Part shown: one piece after another, positions 9,271 through 18,049 of the stretch | Numbering within the stretch: position 1 is the first letter of the stretch | Layout: each line of letters opens with the position of its first letter | DNA from: Muribaculaceae bacterium | Lineage (GTDB): Bacteria > Bacteroidota > Bacteroidia > Bacteroidales > Muribaculaceae | NCBI GenBank assembly: GCA_017559355.1 | Contig: JAFYSL010000092.1 | Location: forward strand, 1 to 55,118 | Length of the DNA stretch: 55,118 nt | Reading direction: 5' to 3' | Notes under the pieces: model-generated | Databases searched by the model: none | What the model was told of the DNA's origin: nothing | Seen by the model: only the letters and a program-made list of their open reading frames with translations | Translations under genes and position numbers: made by a program

Positions 9271-10155
9271 TTAAGGACGTACTGTGAGGTGGAAGCAACT
9301 TTGCTTTGCCTCATATTTTACATAGCAACGACCTTTGGTATGAAATTCATATATTATTTCAGAGAGTAAAGCTGAAAGATCGGCAAATGTACGAGGATTT
9401 TCGGCACTATCTTGAACGAATTTAGAGTAACTGATGTCAAATGTTGTTGCGTATTGGTGAGTTGAGGTTGCAATAGCATTGGTATTGCTTTTCATCAACT
9501 CTTTGATGTTTTCAGATGTGCGTAATACGCTTGTTACCTTAATGCGATATTTGCTTTTACCTCGTTCCCATAATAATTGATTGAATCGAGCACCAATTTC
9601 TTTGAGAAGTTTTTCGGCTTCAGGAACAAGGAATGGATATGAATGGGTCAACTCGTCGAGATAATATTCTTCACATGATGCGATAAGTTTTATTGGGCGA
9701 GATAGATTCCACGCTTCACTCATGTTGGTAATAGGTTTGATGCCTATCTTTTCGGCTGCAGCAAGTTGTACATGGTTACTATCGTTAAAGATTTTTGAAC
9801 GACTACCAGTGAAGTGAGTTTCTAAAGGTTGTGCAACGAAATCATCATTATTCTCTATGTGGTTGTCCCATTTAGAATCAGGTTTGCGGTTGAGAATTTC
9901 AATTGTGGTTTTGCTATCGAGAGGTTTTGATTCGTCAATTTCTATTACCTCTTCTTCAATAACTGTTTTTTCTCCTTTGGTTACTGATTCTTTGTTATTA
10001 GTTACAGTGCTATCAACCCCCTCGGTTGACTCGGTGTTTTTTGCGTTGGCAGACTCTTCGCTACTGTTGCCTACCGAGCATCGTCCCAATATAAACGATA
10101 CGATTGCAACAACTAATATTATAATGCGATATTTTTTCCTTTCAGCTTTTCTCAT
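9271..10155 (-). CDS. DUF5715 family protein, possible M15-like peptidase
   Basis: A 294-aa protein with one N-terminal membrane helix (about 8-26) and a low-complexity, Glu/Thr/Ser-rich linker, so the C-terminal domain is probably periplasmic. The domain has STHQ with His233, Asp240 seven residues later (FDIS) and a terminal CFHL with His289. That HxxxxxxD...H arrangement is the zinc triad of M15 D-Ala-D-Ala carboxypeptidases, and the preceding TSVLRTSE resembles the conserved Arg region of that fold. A role in peptidoglycan is therefore possible but unproven. It lies 2 bp after the exported nitroreductase gene and ends the pair. Confidence 0.78.
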   Translation of the reverse strand: MRKAERKKYRIIILVVAIVSFILGRCSVGNSSEESANAKNTESTEGVDSTVTNNKESVTKGEKTVIEEEVIEIDESKPLDSKTTIEILNRKPDSKWDNHIENNDDFVAQPLETHFTGSRSKIFNDSNHVQLAAAEKIGIKPITNMSEAWNLSRPIKLIASCEEYYLDELTHSYPFLVPEAEKLLKEIGARFNQLLWERGKSKYRIKVTSVLRTSENIKELMKSNTNAIATSTHQYATTFDISYSKFVQDSAENPRTFADLSALLSEIIYEFHTKGRCYVKYEAKQSCFHLTVRP

Positions 10156-10157
10156 AA

Positions 10158-10760
10158 TTAATAACCTACTGTTTGTACGAGGATTACTCGTTGTGAATCT
10201 TTTAAGTTAAGGGCTTTCGCAAGATTTTCTCCATCAAAACTACCTCGTGTTACAGTTCCGATATCGTTTGAAGCGCACCACAAATAAATGTTTTGCATTG
10301 CAGCACCAGCATCGGTTCCTGCAAAGATGTCGTGTGGCATTAAGTCTTTATCGCTTACGATAGCGATATTTAATGGAGCTTTTTTAGCATAATCTTGTGC
10401 TGCAGCATAATCGCGCACATCTTTATCGGTAACTTGGAGTAATTTATTCTCTTTTGCAGCATAAAGCCAAGCACCTTCGGGAGTAATGACATATACTGAT
10501 ACCTCTTGGCGGTTTAATGCAGTTGGGATAGTTAATTTGTCGTCACGATTATAACCACAAGCAGCCCAAAGTAGGTCGCTTAATTGTTGAGTTGAGAGTC
10601 GTTTGTCTTGAGAGAATTCACGAGTAGATTTACGATTAGATAGAGCCTCCATAAGTGGCATTCCACCAGTTTTTTGTGGTTGAGGTAATTCTATATCTGC
10701 AGCAAAAGAACTTGTAAATGACATCATTGTTAGTACAGATGCGATAATGATATGTTTCAT
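10158..10760 (-). CDS. exported nitroreductase-family protein
   Basis: A 200-aa protein with a typical signal peptide (1-20, cleavage after SSFA). The mature part is a short nitroreductase fold close to the SagB-type branch. It has RKSTREF (43-49) at the FMN phosphate site and a C-terminal segment around GTDAGAAMQNIYLWC that forms the dimer/flavin core. Family members reduce nitro groups, quinones or flavins, or oxidise peptide heterocycles; the substrate is unknown here. A flavoprotein with a Sec signal is unusual, since FMN is normally loaded in the cytosol. It is co-transcribed with the DUF5715 gene. Confidence 0.85.
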   Translation of the reverse strand: MKHIIIASVLTMMSFTSSFAADIELPQPQKTGGMPLMEALSNRKSTREFSQDKRLSTQQLSDLLWAACGYNRDDKLTIPTALNRQEVSVYVITPEGAWLYAAKENKLLQVTDKDVRDYAAAQDYAKKAPLNIAIVSDKDLMPHDIFAGTDAGAAMQNIYLWCASNDIGTVTRGSFDGENLAKALNLKDSQRVILVQTVGY

Positions 10761-10842
10761 TCGTTATGATTTTTTTATATAATTTGTAAAATTAACCCAT
10801 TCTCACAAATTTTACAAAAATTATCGCGTTAAATATTGACAA

Positions 10843-10886
10843 AAAAAGAAATCTCACCATCAGCTTAATACTGTATAAGTGAGATT
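10843..10886 (-). terminator. terminator of the nnrDE-to-GT2 operon
   Basis: AATCTCAC (10850-10857) pairs with GTGAGATT (10879-10886). On the minus strand the stem is followed by TTCTTTTTTTG. It closes the operon ending with the GT2 gene. Confidence 0.7.
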
Positions 10887-10916
10887 GATATTTTAAAGAT
10901 GGAATGTTTTAAAGCA

Positions 10917-11921
10917 TTATTGCAACTTATCCCAAGTTTTGTGGCCACGAAGATAGTAGTCAACGAGGATATTTCGGTGGCAATCGTGGCGAGTTTTGAG
11001 CAAGTCAATATCGGGGTGTGATGTGTATATTTTGCGCATTTTTTTGAAATCACAATGTGCTTTGAGTATGGCATTGGCATTTTTGAAATCAAAAGTTGCC
11101 ATAAACTTTGCCCAAGCAATAGTGTCGAGCAATCGGCGAACAAAGAGTTTTTTGCCACGAGTATAGTCGGGCAGGTTTTTGTGCAACATCAATAAGTTGT
11201 TGCGGAAGTTGAGATAGGTTTTGCGTGGATTTGATGCAGGCAAACTACCTCCACCAAGATGATAAACCGTTGATTGTGGCACGGCTACAATGTCGCTACC
11301 AGTGAGCAATATGCGCCAACAAAGATCGATTTCTTCCATGTGGGCGAAAAACTCTTTATCAAGACCTCCCACTTTGAGGTATAGTTCAGAACGAACCATT
11401 AAGGCTGCTCCTGTGGCCCAAAAGATGGGGATTATTTCGTCGTATTGTCCTTTATCTTCCTCTACTGAATCAAATATACGACCACGGCAATAGGGATAGC
11501 CATTGCAATCGATAAATCCGCCCACTGCACCAGCATATTCAAAGTGAGATTTGTTGGTGTAGGCTCTAATCTTGGGTTGACATGCTCCTACATTGGGGTT
11601 AGCTTCCATGTAGTCATATAGAGTATTTATCCAACCATCTGTGGTAGCCACATCGCTATTGAGGAGAATAGTGTAAGGATAATTTGTCTCTTTTATTGCG
11701 CGATTATACCCCTCAGCAAATCCGTAGTTTTCGCTAAATTCTAGAACTTTCACTTGAGGGAATTCGTTGCGCAACAATTCTACCGAGGAGTCGGTGCTAC
11801 CATTGTCGGCAACAATCACATCGGCAATAGTGGGGTCGGTTGTAGCAATTACGCTTGGGAGAAACTCACGCAAGAGCTTTTCTCCATTCCAGTTGAGGAT
11901 AATGACGGCTACTTTGTTCAT
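10917..11921 (-). CDS. family 2 glycosyltransferase
   Basis: A 334-aa GT-A fold enzyme with no membrane helix, expected at the inner face of the membrane or in the cytosol. It begins with VAVIILNWNG, then has VADNGSTDSS for nucleotide-sugar binding, the LLNSDV metal-binding motif, and HMEEIDLCWR as the acceptor/catalytic-base region. Close relatives are rhamnosyl- or galactofuranosyl-type transferases of surface polysaccharides, but the sugar cannot be assigned. Its ATG overlaps the mtaB stop by four bases (ATGA), so it is translationally coupled to mtaB and is the last gene of the operon. Confidence 0.9.
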   Translation of the reverse strand: MNKVAVIILNWNGEKLLREFLPSVIATTDPTIADVIVADNGSTDSSVELLRNEFPQVKVLEFSENYGFAEGYNRAIKETNYPYTILLNSDVATTDGWINTLYDYMEANPNVGACQPKIRAYTNKSHFEYAGAVGGFIDCNGYPYCRGRIFDSVEEDKGQYDEIIPIFWATGAALMVRSELYLKVGGLDKEFFAHMEEIDLCWRILLTGSDIVAVPQSTVYHLGGGSLPASNPRKTYLNFRNNLLMLHKNLPDYTRGKKLFVRRLLDTIAWAKFMATFDFKNANAILKAHCDFKKMRKIYTSHPDIDLLKTRHDCHRNILVDYYLRGHKTWDKLQ

Positions 11922-13237
11922 GATATGATTTCTCCTTTCACCTCTTCACCGTTATTGATTATCTCGTTGAGTTTCACTTGCGCCAAAGTGTTGTCAAGTT
12001 GAGGTTGACGTGCTACCTCGACTTTGATATAGTTATCGGTAAAACCACTCATAGGTTTGCCCGATTTTGAGTGTTCGAGCAGCACTTGACGAGTAGTGCC
12101 GATGAATCGTTGTGTAAATTCCTGTAATTTGCGTTCCGAGAGGTCGAGCATGATGCGAGTGCGACGATGTTTTTCTCGAGGGTCAACGGCATACTCAATT
12201 TTTAATGCACGAGTGCCTGGGCGCTCTGAATAGGTGAACACGTGCAAACGTGAAATATCGAGCGATTCGATAAACTGGCGTGATTCTTCAAATAGTTCGG
12301 GTGTTTCGCCACGTGCACCCACAATGAGGTCAACGCCAATGAAAGCGTGAGGTATTGTGTCTCTAATTTTCTCTATTTTAGAACGGAATAGGGCTGTGTC
12401 GTAGTGCCGGTGCATAAGCTTCAATACTTCATCGCTACCACTTTGTAACGGTATGTGGAAGTGAGGCATGAAGCGTTTAGATGTTGCTACCCATTCGATT
12501 ATTTCGTCGGTGAGAAGGTTAGGTTCTATCGAAGATATGCGATAGCGTTCAATCCCTTCTACTTCGTCGAGCGCTTTTATGAGGTCGAAGAAATTATCGT
12601 CGCGACCTTTACCAAAGTCGCCAATATTTACACCTGTGATAACGATTTCTTTACCACCTTCGGCTACCACTTGTTTGGCTTGTGCCACCATCTCCTCGAT
12701 CGTTCCTGAACGGCTGCGACCACGAGCCATAGGGATTGTGCAGTAGGTGCAGTAATAGTCGCATCCATCTTGCACTTTGAGGAAATATCGAGTGCGATCA
12801 CCACGAGAGCATGATGGGCAGAAATGGCGCATCTCGCGCATAGGGGTTACGATGGTGCGAGGTTCATGTGTCGCAGTAAATTCGTCAAGAAACTCAGTGA
12901 GTAGTAATTTTTGATCACTACCTGCTACGATTTTTACGCCAGGAATTGCTGCAATCTCTTCACTTTTGAGCTGGGCATAGCAACCAGTAACGATAACTGT
13001 TGCATTAGGATATTTTTTTATGAAAGAGCGTATTGCTTGTCGACATTTTTTGTCGGCAAGTTCGGTTACACTGCAGGTATTTACTACCACCACATCGGGA
13101 GTCTCTCCAGTTTGTGCTCGGCGAATACCTTTGTCGGCAAACATTTTTGCAACAGTCGAAGTCTCAGCAAAATTGAGTTTGCAACCGAGAGTGTGGAAAA
13201 TTGCTGTACGTGTGCCAAAAGTAGTGTTGTCAATCAT
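11918..13237 (-). CDS. mtaB: tRNA t6A37 methylthiotransferase
   Basis: A radical-SAM enzyme that converts N6-threonylcarbamoyladenosine at position 37 of tRNA to its 2-methylthio form. The 439 aa contain the N-terminal UPF0004 domain with three auxiliary cluster cysteines (Cys19 in LGCKLN, Cys55 in NTCSV, Cys86 in TGCYAQ). The radical-SAM motif follows (Cys159, Cys163, Cys166 in GCDYYCTYC), then a C-terminal TRAM-like RNA-binding segment. The LGCKLNFAE form and the overall length favour MtaB over MiaB or RimO. It starts 27 bp after the FKBP gene and overlaps the GT2 gene. Confidence 0.93.
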   Translation of the reverse strand: MIDNTTFGTRTAIFHTLGCKLNFAETSTVAKMFADKGIRRAQTGETPDVVVVNTCSVTELADKKCRQAIRSFIKKYPNATVIVTGCYAQLKSEEIAAIPGVKIVAGSDQKLLLTEFLDEFTATHEPRTIVTPMREMRHFCPSCSRGDRTRYFLKVQDGCDYYCTYCTIPMARGRSRSGTIEEMVAQAKQVVAEGGKEIVITGVNIGDFGKGRDDNFFDLIKALDEVEGIERYRISSIEPNLLTDEIIEWVATSKRFMPHFHIPLQSGSDEVLKLMHRHYDTALFRSKIEKIRDTIPHAFIGVDLIVGARGETPELFEESRQFIESLDISRLHVFTYSERPGTRALKIEYAVDPREKHRRTRIMLDLSERKLQEFTQRFIGTTRQVLLEHSKSGKPMSGFTDNYIKVEVARQPQLDNTLAQVKLNEIINNGEEVKGEIIS

Positions 13238-13264
13238 TATATAGTTTCTTGATTTTATTTGAGA

Positions 13265-13663
13265 TTAGAAAATGCTCACTAATTCAATTTCAAAAATTAG
13301 TGTAGAGTTGCGAGGTATGTCATCGACAGTTTTTGAACCATAGCCAACCGATGCAGGTATGATAACTTCCCATTTATCGCCAACTTTCATGCCGACAAGG
13401 GCTATTTGCCACCCTTTTATGACTCCGTTAAGACGGAATGGCTCTGGGCAAGGATTTGATGTGTTATCATCAAAAATGCGTCCGTTAATGAGACGCCCTT
13501 TATAGTATACTGATACAACGCTTGTTGCATTGGGCGATGCTCCATTCCCCTCTTTAATGACACGACACAATACGCCTTCCGGTAATTTTTTTACATCGGG
13601 TTGTGAAGCTGTTTGGATAAGGAAATCTATATTTTGTTGTTTGTAATCCTCTTTGCGGCTCAT
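13265..13663 (-). CDS. FKBP-type peptidyl-prolyl isomerase
   Basis: A 132-aa single-domain FKBP. It has a tail of about 25 residues, then the core with VYYKGRLINGRIFDD, the hydrophobic VIKGWQIALVGMKVGDKWE and the closing PRNSTLIFEIELVSI strand. No signal peptide is visible, so the protein is probably cytosolic, unlike the exported FKBPs common in Bacteroidales. Its start overlaps the end of the DUF4831 gene by four bases, indicating coupling. Confidence 0.9.
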   Translation of the reverse strand: MSRKEDYKQQNIDFLIQTASQPDVKKLPEGVLCRVIKEGNGASPNATSVVSVYYKGRLINGRIFDDNTSNPCPEPFRLNGVIKGWQIALVGMKVGDKWEVIIPASVGYGSKTVDDIPRNSTLIFEIELVSIF

Positions 13664-14757
13664 TTCTTTTCAATGCTAATGGCGCCAAGTTCTTTGATTG
13701 CGCCAGTTGTGGGTTCAAATAATAGGTAAGTGGGTGCTTTTTTGTCGGTAAAGAGTTTTGGGTCAATACCGAATACTACACCATGTTGTGCCGAAGGGAT
13801 AATGGCATCACAGAATGTCTCGCCATTATATTCGATTTTTAATGATACTTTGCCAGGAATGTTGTAAGCAACACCACCTTTAGGGAACGTTTTGGGCTCG
13901 CCCTTTTCAGTGAGTGGCAATTTCCCTTCTTCAACAATGTTGAGGGTGAGGTATATAGGTTCGCCTGCAAGGTCTTCAGAGTCAATGATACCTTCTGATG
14001 CTGATATGCGTGCAATAATCTCGCGACTTACCTCCTCTGAAGGAGTGAATGTTATAGTTTTGACCGAAGTTGATACTTGAGTTGTACCCATGAACATAGC
14101 AATCAAAGCATCTTCTTGTGCTTGAATGTTGTTGAGGGTAATCTGCATAGCCTCTCCGTCGGCAGGCATTTGCTCTGCTTGACCATTGAGAATGTCTTGG
14201 CGAGTTTGTCGTAATTCAAATAATTGATTGGCTGCGAGTTCAGCACGTTTTGCCGATGATTGGCTTTGTGCCATCTCTTTGCTAATTACTTGTTGTGCAG
14301 CTTTCGTTTCCAACGCAGTAGGCAAAGCTGCTTGTGCTTTAGGAAGGGTTACCTCCTTCTCCTCTTCGGGAATGTCGGTTGTGTTTATCGCCAAAGGAAG
14401 ATTCTCTTCGTTGAGAATCAAATACGGAGTGCTGCCCGACTTGAATTGCATCAAATATTGTTGATTGCTATCTGCAACACCACGAGTAGTGAGATTGATA
14501 GATTTTAGTGTGATAGATTCACTTTCACGATCAATAGCATTATTGGCATTGAAATGTTTCTTAGCATATCGATAAAATTCTCCCGGTTTCTTTACCGTTT
14601 TTTCGGTTTCAATAGTGATATCAACAACAGTAGAAGGAAGGGTATATATTATACCATATTCACTCGCTTTAGTGGCTGTGAGTTTTTGTGTAGTTTGAGC
14701 TGAAAAGCTCATGCTCATGCATAGTGCCAACGAGGTTATAATCCACGATTTTTTCAT
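13660..14757 (-). CDS. DUF4831 family exported protein
   Basis: A 365-aa protein with a clear signal peptide (cleavage near residue 20, FSAQ), so probably periplasmic or outer-membrane associated. The N-terminal part after the signal (YGIIYTLPSTVVDITIETEK, then GEFYRYAKKHF) matches what I recall of DUF4831, a Bacteroidales family of unknown function. A central helical segment rich in Ala, Gln and Glu precedes a beta-rich C-terminal half. It lies 21 bp after nnrDE and overlaps the FKBP gene by four bases. No function is proposed. Confidence 0.8.
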   Translation of the reverse strand: MKKSWIITSLALCMSMSFSAQTTQKLTATKASEYGIIYTLPSTVVDITIETEKTVKKPGEFYRYAKKHFNANNAIDRESESITLKSINLTTRGVADSNQQYLMQFKSGSTPYLILNEENLPLAINTTDIPEEEKEVTLPKAQAALPTALETKAAQQVISKEMAQSQSSAKRAELAANQLFELRQTRQDILNGQAEQMPADGEAMQITLNNIQAQEDALIAMFMGTTQVSTSVKTITFTPSEEVSREIIARISASEGIIDSEDLAGEPIYLTLNIVEEGKLPLTEKGEPKTFPKGGVAYNIPGKVSLKIEYNGETFCDAIIPSAQHGVVFGIDPKLFTDKKAPTYLLFEPTTGAIKELGAISIEKK

Positions 14758-14778
14758 AATTCAAATGGTTATAATGAT

Positions 14779-16296
14779 TTAGATGGTTAATATTTGTTTG
14801 AGAGCGCGACCTGTATTATCTGCAATATCTCCAGCTTTTACGCCAAATATGCCGTGGGTTTCACTTGAGATTTCTCCAGCAACTCCATGCACATATATTG
14901 CAATCAATGACGCGATTTCTGGAGCATATCCCTGAGCAAGGAATCCAGCCATTAATCCAGTGAGTACATCTCCACTGCCAGCTGTTGCCAGTGATGCGTT
15001 GCCCGAAGAGTTGAAGAAGATTTTCCCATCGTGACGTACTACGGCAGTGTGGCGACCTTTTAGTGCGATTATGATGCCATAGCGTTTTGCTCGGTCTAAG
15101 GCTGTTCTTAATCGAGATTCATCGGTCTTATGCTCGCCAAATATGCGATCAAATTCACCTGCATGAGGTGTAATAATTGAGTTTGCAGGAATATAGTTCA
15201 ATAGAGATGGACGCAATGCAATGCAGTTGAGAGCATCTGCGTCAATTATTACTGGTTGCTTGGTGTTTTTGAGGAATTTCTCCAATGCTTGAATAGTGTA
15301 TTCGTGAGTTCCGATACCAGGACCAATTGCAATGCCATTATAGTGGTGGCGTGGAGCAATATCGGTGAGTATGAGCTCATGCTTGTCGGCAACAAACATC
15401 GCTTCATGAGCCGAAACTTGCATTACATTATAACCACATTGTGGCGATTGAACAGTTATCTTGCCAACGCCTGAACGAATGGCTGCATTAGCACTCAATA
15501 CGGCAGCGCCCATCATGCCATAACTCCCTGCAACGATGAGGACTGAACCACAATCGACCTTGCTAGCAAAGGTGTTGCGTTTTTTGATTGCACAACGTAT
15601 GTCTGACTTCTCGACCAAGAAGAAATCGGTAGCGCTATTTTTAATCGCTTCGTTACTAAGGCCAATGTTAAGCACTTTCCATTCTCCAATGAGTTGAGAA
15701 TTGTCTTTTAAGAAGAATGCCAAACGTGGGAATTGAATAGCTAAGGTGAGGTCGGCATGGATAATGTTACGATTGATAGGATTAGCATTCCAGTCTCCAA
15801 GCATTCCCGATGGAACATCAATTGAAACAATCGTAGCCCCCGATTCGTTAATGTATTGAATAACTGTAGTAAATCCACCACAAATGGGTCTATTTAATCC
15901 CGAGCCAAACAAGCCATCAATGACAACATAATTGGAACTCAATGCAGGGAGAGTGAAATTTTTTACAATTTCAGTGAAATTAATATCCCCCAATTCCAAC
16001 AATTTATCACGACAAACACGACACTCATCGCTCAACATATTACCACCAATATTGAAAAGGTATATTTCGGGATTATATCCTTGTTCAATTAGTAGTCGAG
16101 CCACAGCTAATGCATCGGCACCATTGTTGCCAAATCCAGCAAAGATAGATATAGGTTTATTAGGGCGCCAACGTGATATAATTTCATTGGCAATCGCCTC
16201 TGAAGCGCGTTCAACAAGGTCTAAAGATGTAACATTTTCGTTCTCGATAGTAGCCTTGTCAATAGCTCGTATTGTTTCGTTGTTGAAAATTCTCAT
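14779..16296 (-). CDS. nnr: bifunctional NAD(P)H-hydrate epimerase / ADP-dependent NAD(P)H-hydrate dehydratase
   Basis: It repairs hydrated NADH and NADPH: the N-terminal YjeF_N domain (about 1-215) interconverts the R and S epimers, and the C-terminal ribokinase-like domain (about 225-505) dehydrates the S form using ADP. Visible motifs are AGFGNNGADALAVARLL in the epimerase half, and VAGSYGMMGAAVL, TPHAGEFDR and NASLATAGSGDVLTG (nucleotide site) in the dehydratase half. The 505-aa length is normal for the fusion. It is the first gene of the operon that runs to the GT2 gene and is divergent from hpt. Confidence 0.95.
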   Translation of the reverse strand: MRIFNNETIRAIDKATIENENVTSLDLVERASEAIANEIISRWRPNKPISIFAGFGNNGADALAVARLLIEQGYNPEIYLFNIGGNMLSDECRVCRDKLLELGDINFTEIVKNFTLPALSSNYVVIDGLFGSGLNRPICGGFTTVIQYINESGATIVSIDVPSGMLGDWNANPINRNIIHADLTLAIQFPRLAFFLKDNSQLIGEWKVLNIGLSNEAIKNSATDFFLVEKSDIRCAIKKRNTFASKVDCGSVLIVAGSYGMMGAAVLSANAAIRSGVGKITVQSPQCGYNVMQVSAHEAMFVADKHELILTDIAPRHHYNGIAIGPGIGTHEYTIQALEKFLKNTKQPVIIDADALNCIALRPSLLNYIPANSIITPHAGEFDRIFGEHKTDESRLRTALDRAKRYGIIIALKGRHTAVVRHDGKIFFNSSGNASLATAGSGDVLTGLMAGFLAQGYAPEIASLIAIYVHGVAGEISSETHGIFGVKAGDIADNTGRALKQILTI

Positions 16297-16339
16297 TTAA
16301 GTGACGATTTGTTGTTTGTTTTGAATGCTGTTTAGCTTA

Positions 16340-16375
16340 CAAAAATACAAATTATATTCGGCTTTATACTCCAAA
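16340..16375 (-). promoter_or_regulatory. weak candidate promoter for the nnrDE operon
   Basis: On the minus strand TATTTTTG (16347-16340) fits the -7 box. The nearest TTTG (16375-16372) is 24 bases away, longer than the usual 19-21, so this is a tentative call. Confidence 0.35.
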
Positions 16376-16418
16376 ACAAAAATTAAATCAAAAAAATGTG
16401 CTATAATACACGATTAGG

Positions 16419-16450
16419 TTTGGCAGTGAGTTAATATTTTTATAAATTTG
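16419..16450 (+). promoter_or_regulatory. Bacteroidetes-type promoter of hpt
   Basis: TTTG at 16419-16422 and TAAATTTG at 16443-16450 with a 20-base spacer match the consensus exactly. The expected start point is about 17 bases before the hpt ATG. Confidence 0.85.
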
Positions 16451-16473
16451 CAACAAATTATATAGAAAAAGAT

Positions 16474-17019
16474 ATGCAAGCAAAGGAAGTTACATATAAC
16501 GGATTGACATTTGTCCCATTTATTAACAGAGAACAAATCGCAGCGCGTGTTAATAAAATGGCAAAGGAAATAATGCGCGATTGTGGTGATGTTAATCCCT
16601 TGTTTGTGTGTGTGCTTAATGGCGCATTTGCATTTGCAAGCGATTTATTCAGAGCATTTGAATATGATGCAGAAATTGCTTTTATCCGCTTGAAAAGTTA
16701 TGATGGAACAGGAACAACTGGCAATGTAAAGCAAATTCATGGGTTGACCGAAGATATTACTAACCGCACAGTAGTAGTAATCGAGGATATCGTCGACACT
16801 GGTTTCACAATGAAACGTTTGGTTGAAGACCTTAAAGCTAAAAATCCAACACAAGTAAAGGTCGCATCATTGTTGTATAAACCCGAGTCATTGCAATGTG
16901 ATGTGAATATTGACTATGTGGGTTTTGCAATCCCATCAAAATTTATTATCGGTTATGGTCTTGACTTAGATGAACAAGCTCGCAACCTACCCGATATTTA
17001 TGTGTTGAAAGAGGAGTAA
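16474..17019 (+). CDS. hpt: hypoxanthine phosphoribosyltransferase
   Basis: Purine salvage: it joins hypoxanthine (and often guanine) to PRPP to give IMP or GMP in the cytosol. The 181-aa length is typical. The PRPP loop is VVVIEDIVDTGFTMKRL, the flexible loop carries LKSYDGTGTTG, and the C-terminal base-binding region has VGFAIPSKFIIGYGLD. It heads the plus-strand pair with adk, another purine nucleotide enzyme, 75 bp upstream of the adk ATG. Confidence 0.95.
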   Translation: MQAKEVTYNGLTFVPFINREQIAARVNKMAKEIMRDCGDVNPLFVCVLNGAFAFASDLFRAFEYDAEIAFIRLKSYDGTGTTGNVKQIHGLTEDITNRTVVVIEDIVDTGFTMKRLVEDLKAKNPTQVKVASLLYKPESLQCDVNIDYVGFAIPSKFIIGYGLDLDEQARNLPDIYVLKEE

Positions 17020-17094
17020 TTCCTTGATTAAACGTACACAATGTTAGATTTTAGATTATACACATAGATTACTTTATTTATTTTGAAAGAACAA

Positions 17095-17676
17095 ATGGTT
17101 AATTTGGTAATATTTGGAGCTCCTGGGAGTGGTAAAGGCACTCAAAGTGAGCGACTAATTGATGAATACGGATTATACCACATCTCTACTGGAGAGGTGT
17201 TGCGCGATCATATTGCTCGTGGCACTGAATTAGGAATAATTGCTGACAGTTTTATTTCAAAGGGACATCTTATCCCCGACGACTTAATGGAGTCAATTCT
17301 TGCGGACTTGCTCGACTCTAACCCCGAAACTGCAAAGGGTGTAATTTTCGACGGATTCCCTCGCACTATCAATCAAGCAAAAGAATTGAAAAAGATGCTT
17401 GCTGATCGTGGCTCAAAGGTACATGCAGTAATTGGTCTTGAAGTTGAAGATGAAGAATTGATTGATCGTCTCATCAAACGAGGTAAAGACTCAGGTCGTG
17501 CTGATGACAACCTCGAAACAATCAAACAACGATTGAATGTATATCACTCACAAACATCACCTCTTCGCGACTACTATATCAACGAAGATAAATACCTTTC
17601 AATAAAAGGTAGTGGTAGTGTAGATGAGATTTTTAACAACATTCGCCTCGCTGTAAATCACAAATTGGCTAAATAA
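17095..17676 (+). CDS. adk: adenylate kinase
   Basis: It catalyses ATP + AMP to 2 ADP in the cytosol. I choose the ATG at 17095 (193 aa), so that the protein starts MVNLVIFGAPGSGKGTQ; an in-frame TTG lies 12 bases upstream but adds only four residues. The P-loop is GAPGSGKGTQ, the AMP-binding part has HISTGEVLR and FDGFPRT, and the lid is the short form (RGKDSGRADDN) without zinc cysteines. It ends 24 bp before a strong terminator. No separate promoter was recognised, so it is probably read from the hpt promoter. Confidence 0.95.
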   Translation: MVNLVIFGAPGSGKGTQSERLIDEYGLYHISTGEVLRDHIARGTELGIIADSFISKGHLIPDDLMESILADLLDSNPETAKGVIFDGFPRTINQAKELKKMLADRGSKVHAVIGLEVEDEELIDRLIKRGKDSGRADDNLETIKQRLNVYHSQTSPLRDYYINEDKYLSIKGSGSVDEIFNNIRLAVNHKLAK

Positions 17677-17700
17677 TAAAAACAATTCAATATATTGCTA

Positions 17701-17732
17701 AAGAGGGTGCTCAGATTTTAGAGCACCCTCTT
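17701..17732 (+). terminator. terminator of hpt-adk
   Basis: A perfect 12-bp stem, AAGAGGGTGCTC/GAGCACCCTCTT with an 8-nt loop, begins 24 bases after the adk stop and is followed by a T-rich stretch. Confidence 0.88.
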
Positions 17733-17760
17733 GTCTTATTATAAAATATGTTTGGGAGAT

Positions 17761-17966
17761 ATGCCGTACTCCTCCTCTGAAAAATATTAGGGGAACCTCG
17801 AAGAGATCGCGAGTGAGTGAATAGTGCATGTCTGCTATGCAGGTGCATAAAAATGAGACTCACTGTAGCATTGTGGCACGAAGTGACGGAGGGGTTGATT
17901 TTGACGTGGCACTTGTTATTAATCTATGCTATTAATGTATAATTAAAGAGTGTAGGAATACGGCAT
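17761..17966. repeat. 206-bp structured non-coding element with terminal inverted repeats
   Basis: The element is bounded by ATGCCGTACTCC (17761-17772) and its near-exact inverse GGAATACGGCAT (17955-17966, 11 of 12 matching). Inside, GTGAGT (17812-17817) and ACTCAC (17838-17843 region) enclose nested stems, among them TGCA...TGCA and CTGC/GCAG around a TAT loop near 17825-17847. The right end is itself nearly palindromic (GGAATACGGCATGTCGTATC). All frames are broken by stops and no transposase is present. It occupies most of the 373-bp gap between adk and the M3 peptidase gene. It could be a MITE-like or REP-like element or a structured RNA; only one copy lies in this window. Confidence 0.6.
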
Positions 17967-17996
17967 GTCGTATCCGTTTTATTAAGAATAGAAACA

Positions 17997-18029
17997 AACC
18001 AGCCACCGAGCAGGGCTCGATGGCTGGTT
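17997..18029 (-). terminator. terminator of the rhomboid-to-M3 peptidase operon
   Basis: AACCAGCCACCGAGC pairs with GCTCGATGGCTGGTT around a 3-nt loop (one mismatch). On the minus strand it is followed by TGTTTCTATTCTT. It lies 20 bases after the stop of the M3 peptidase gene. Confidence 0.75.
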
Positions 18030-18049
18030 ATTATAGTGTATGAAATATC

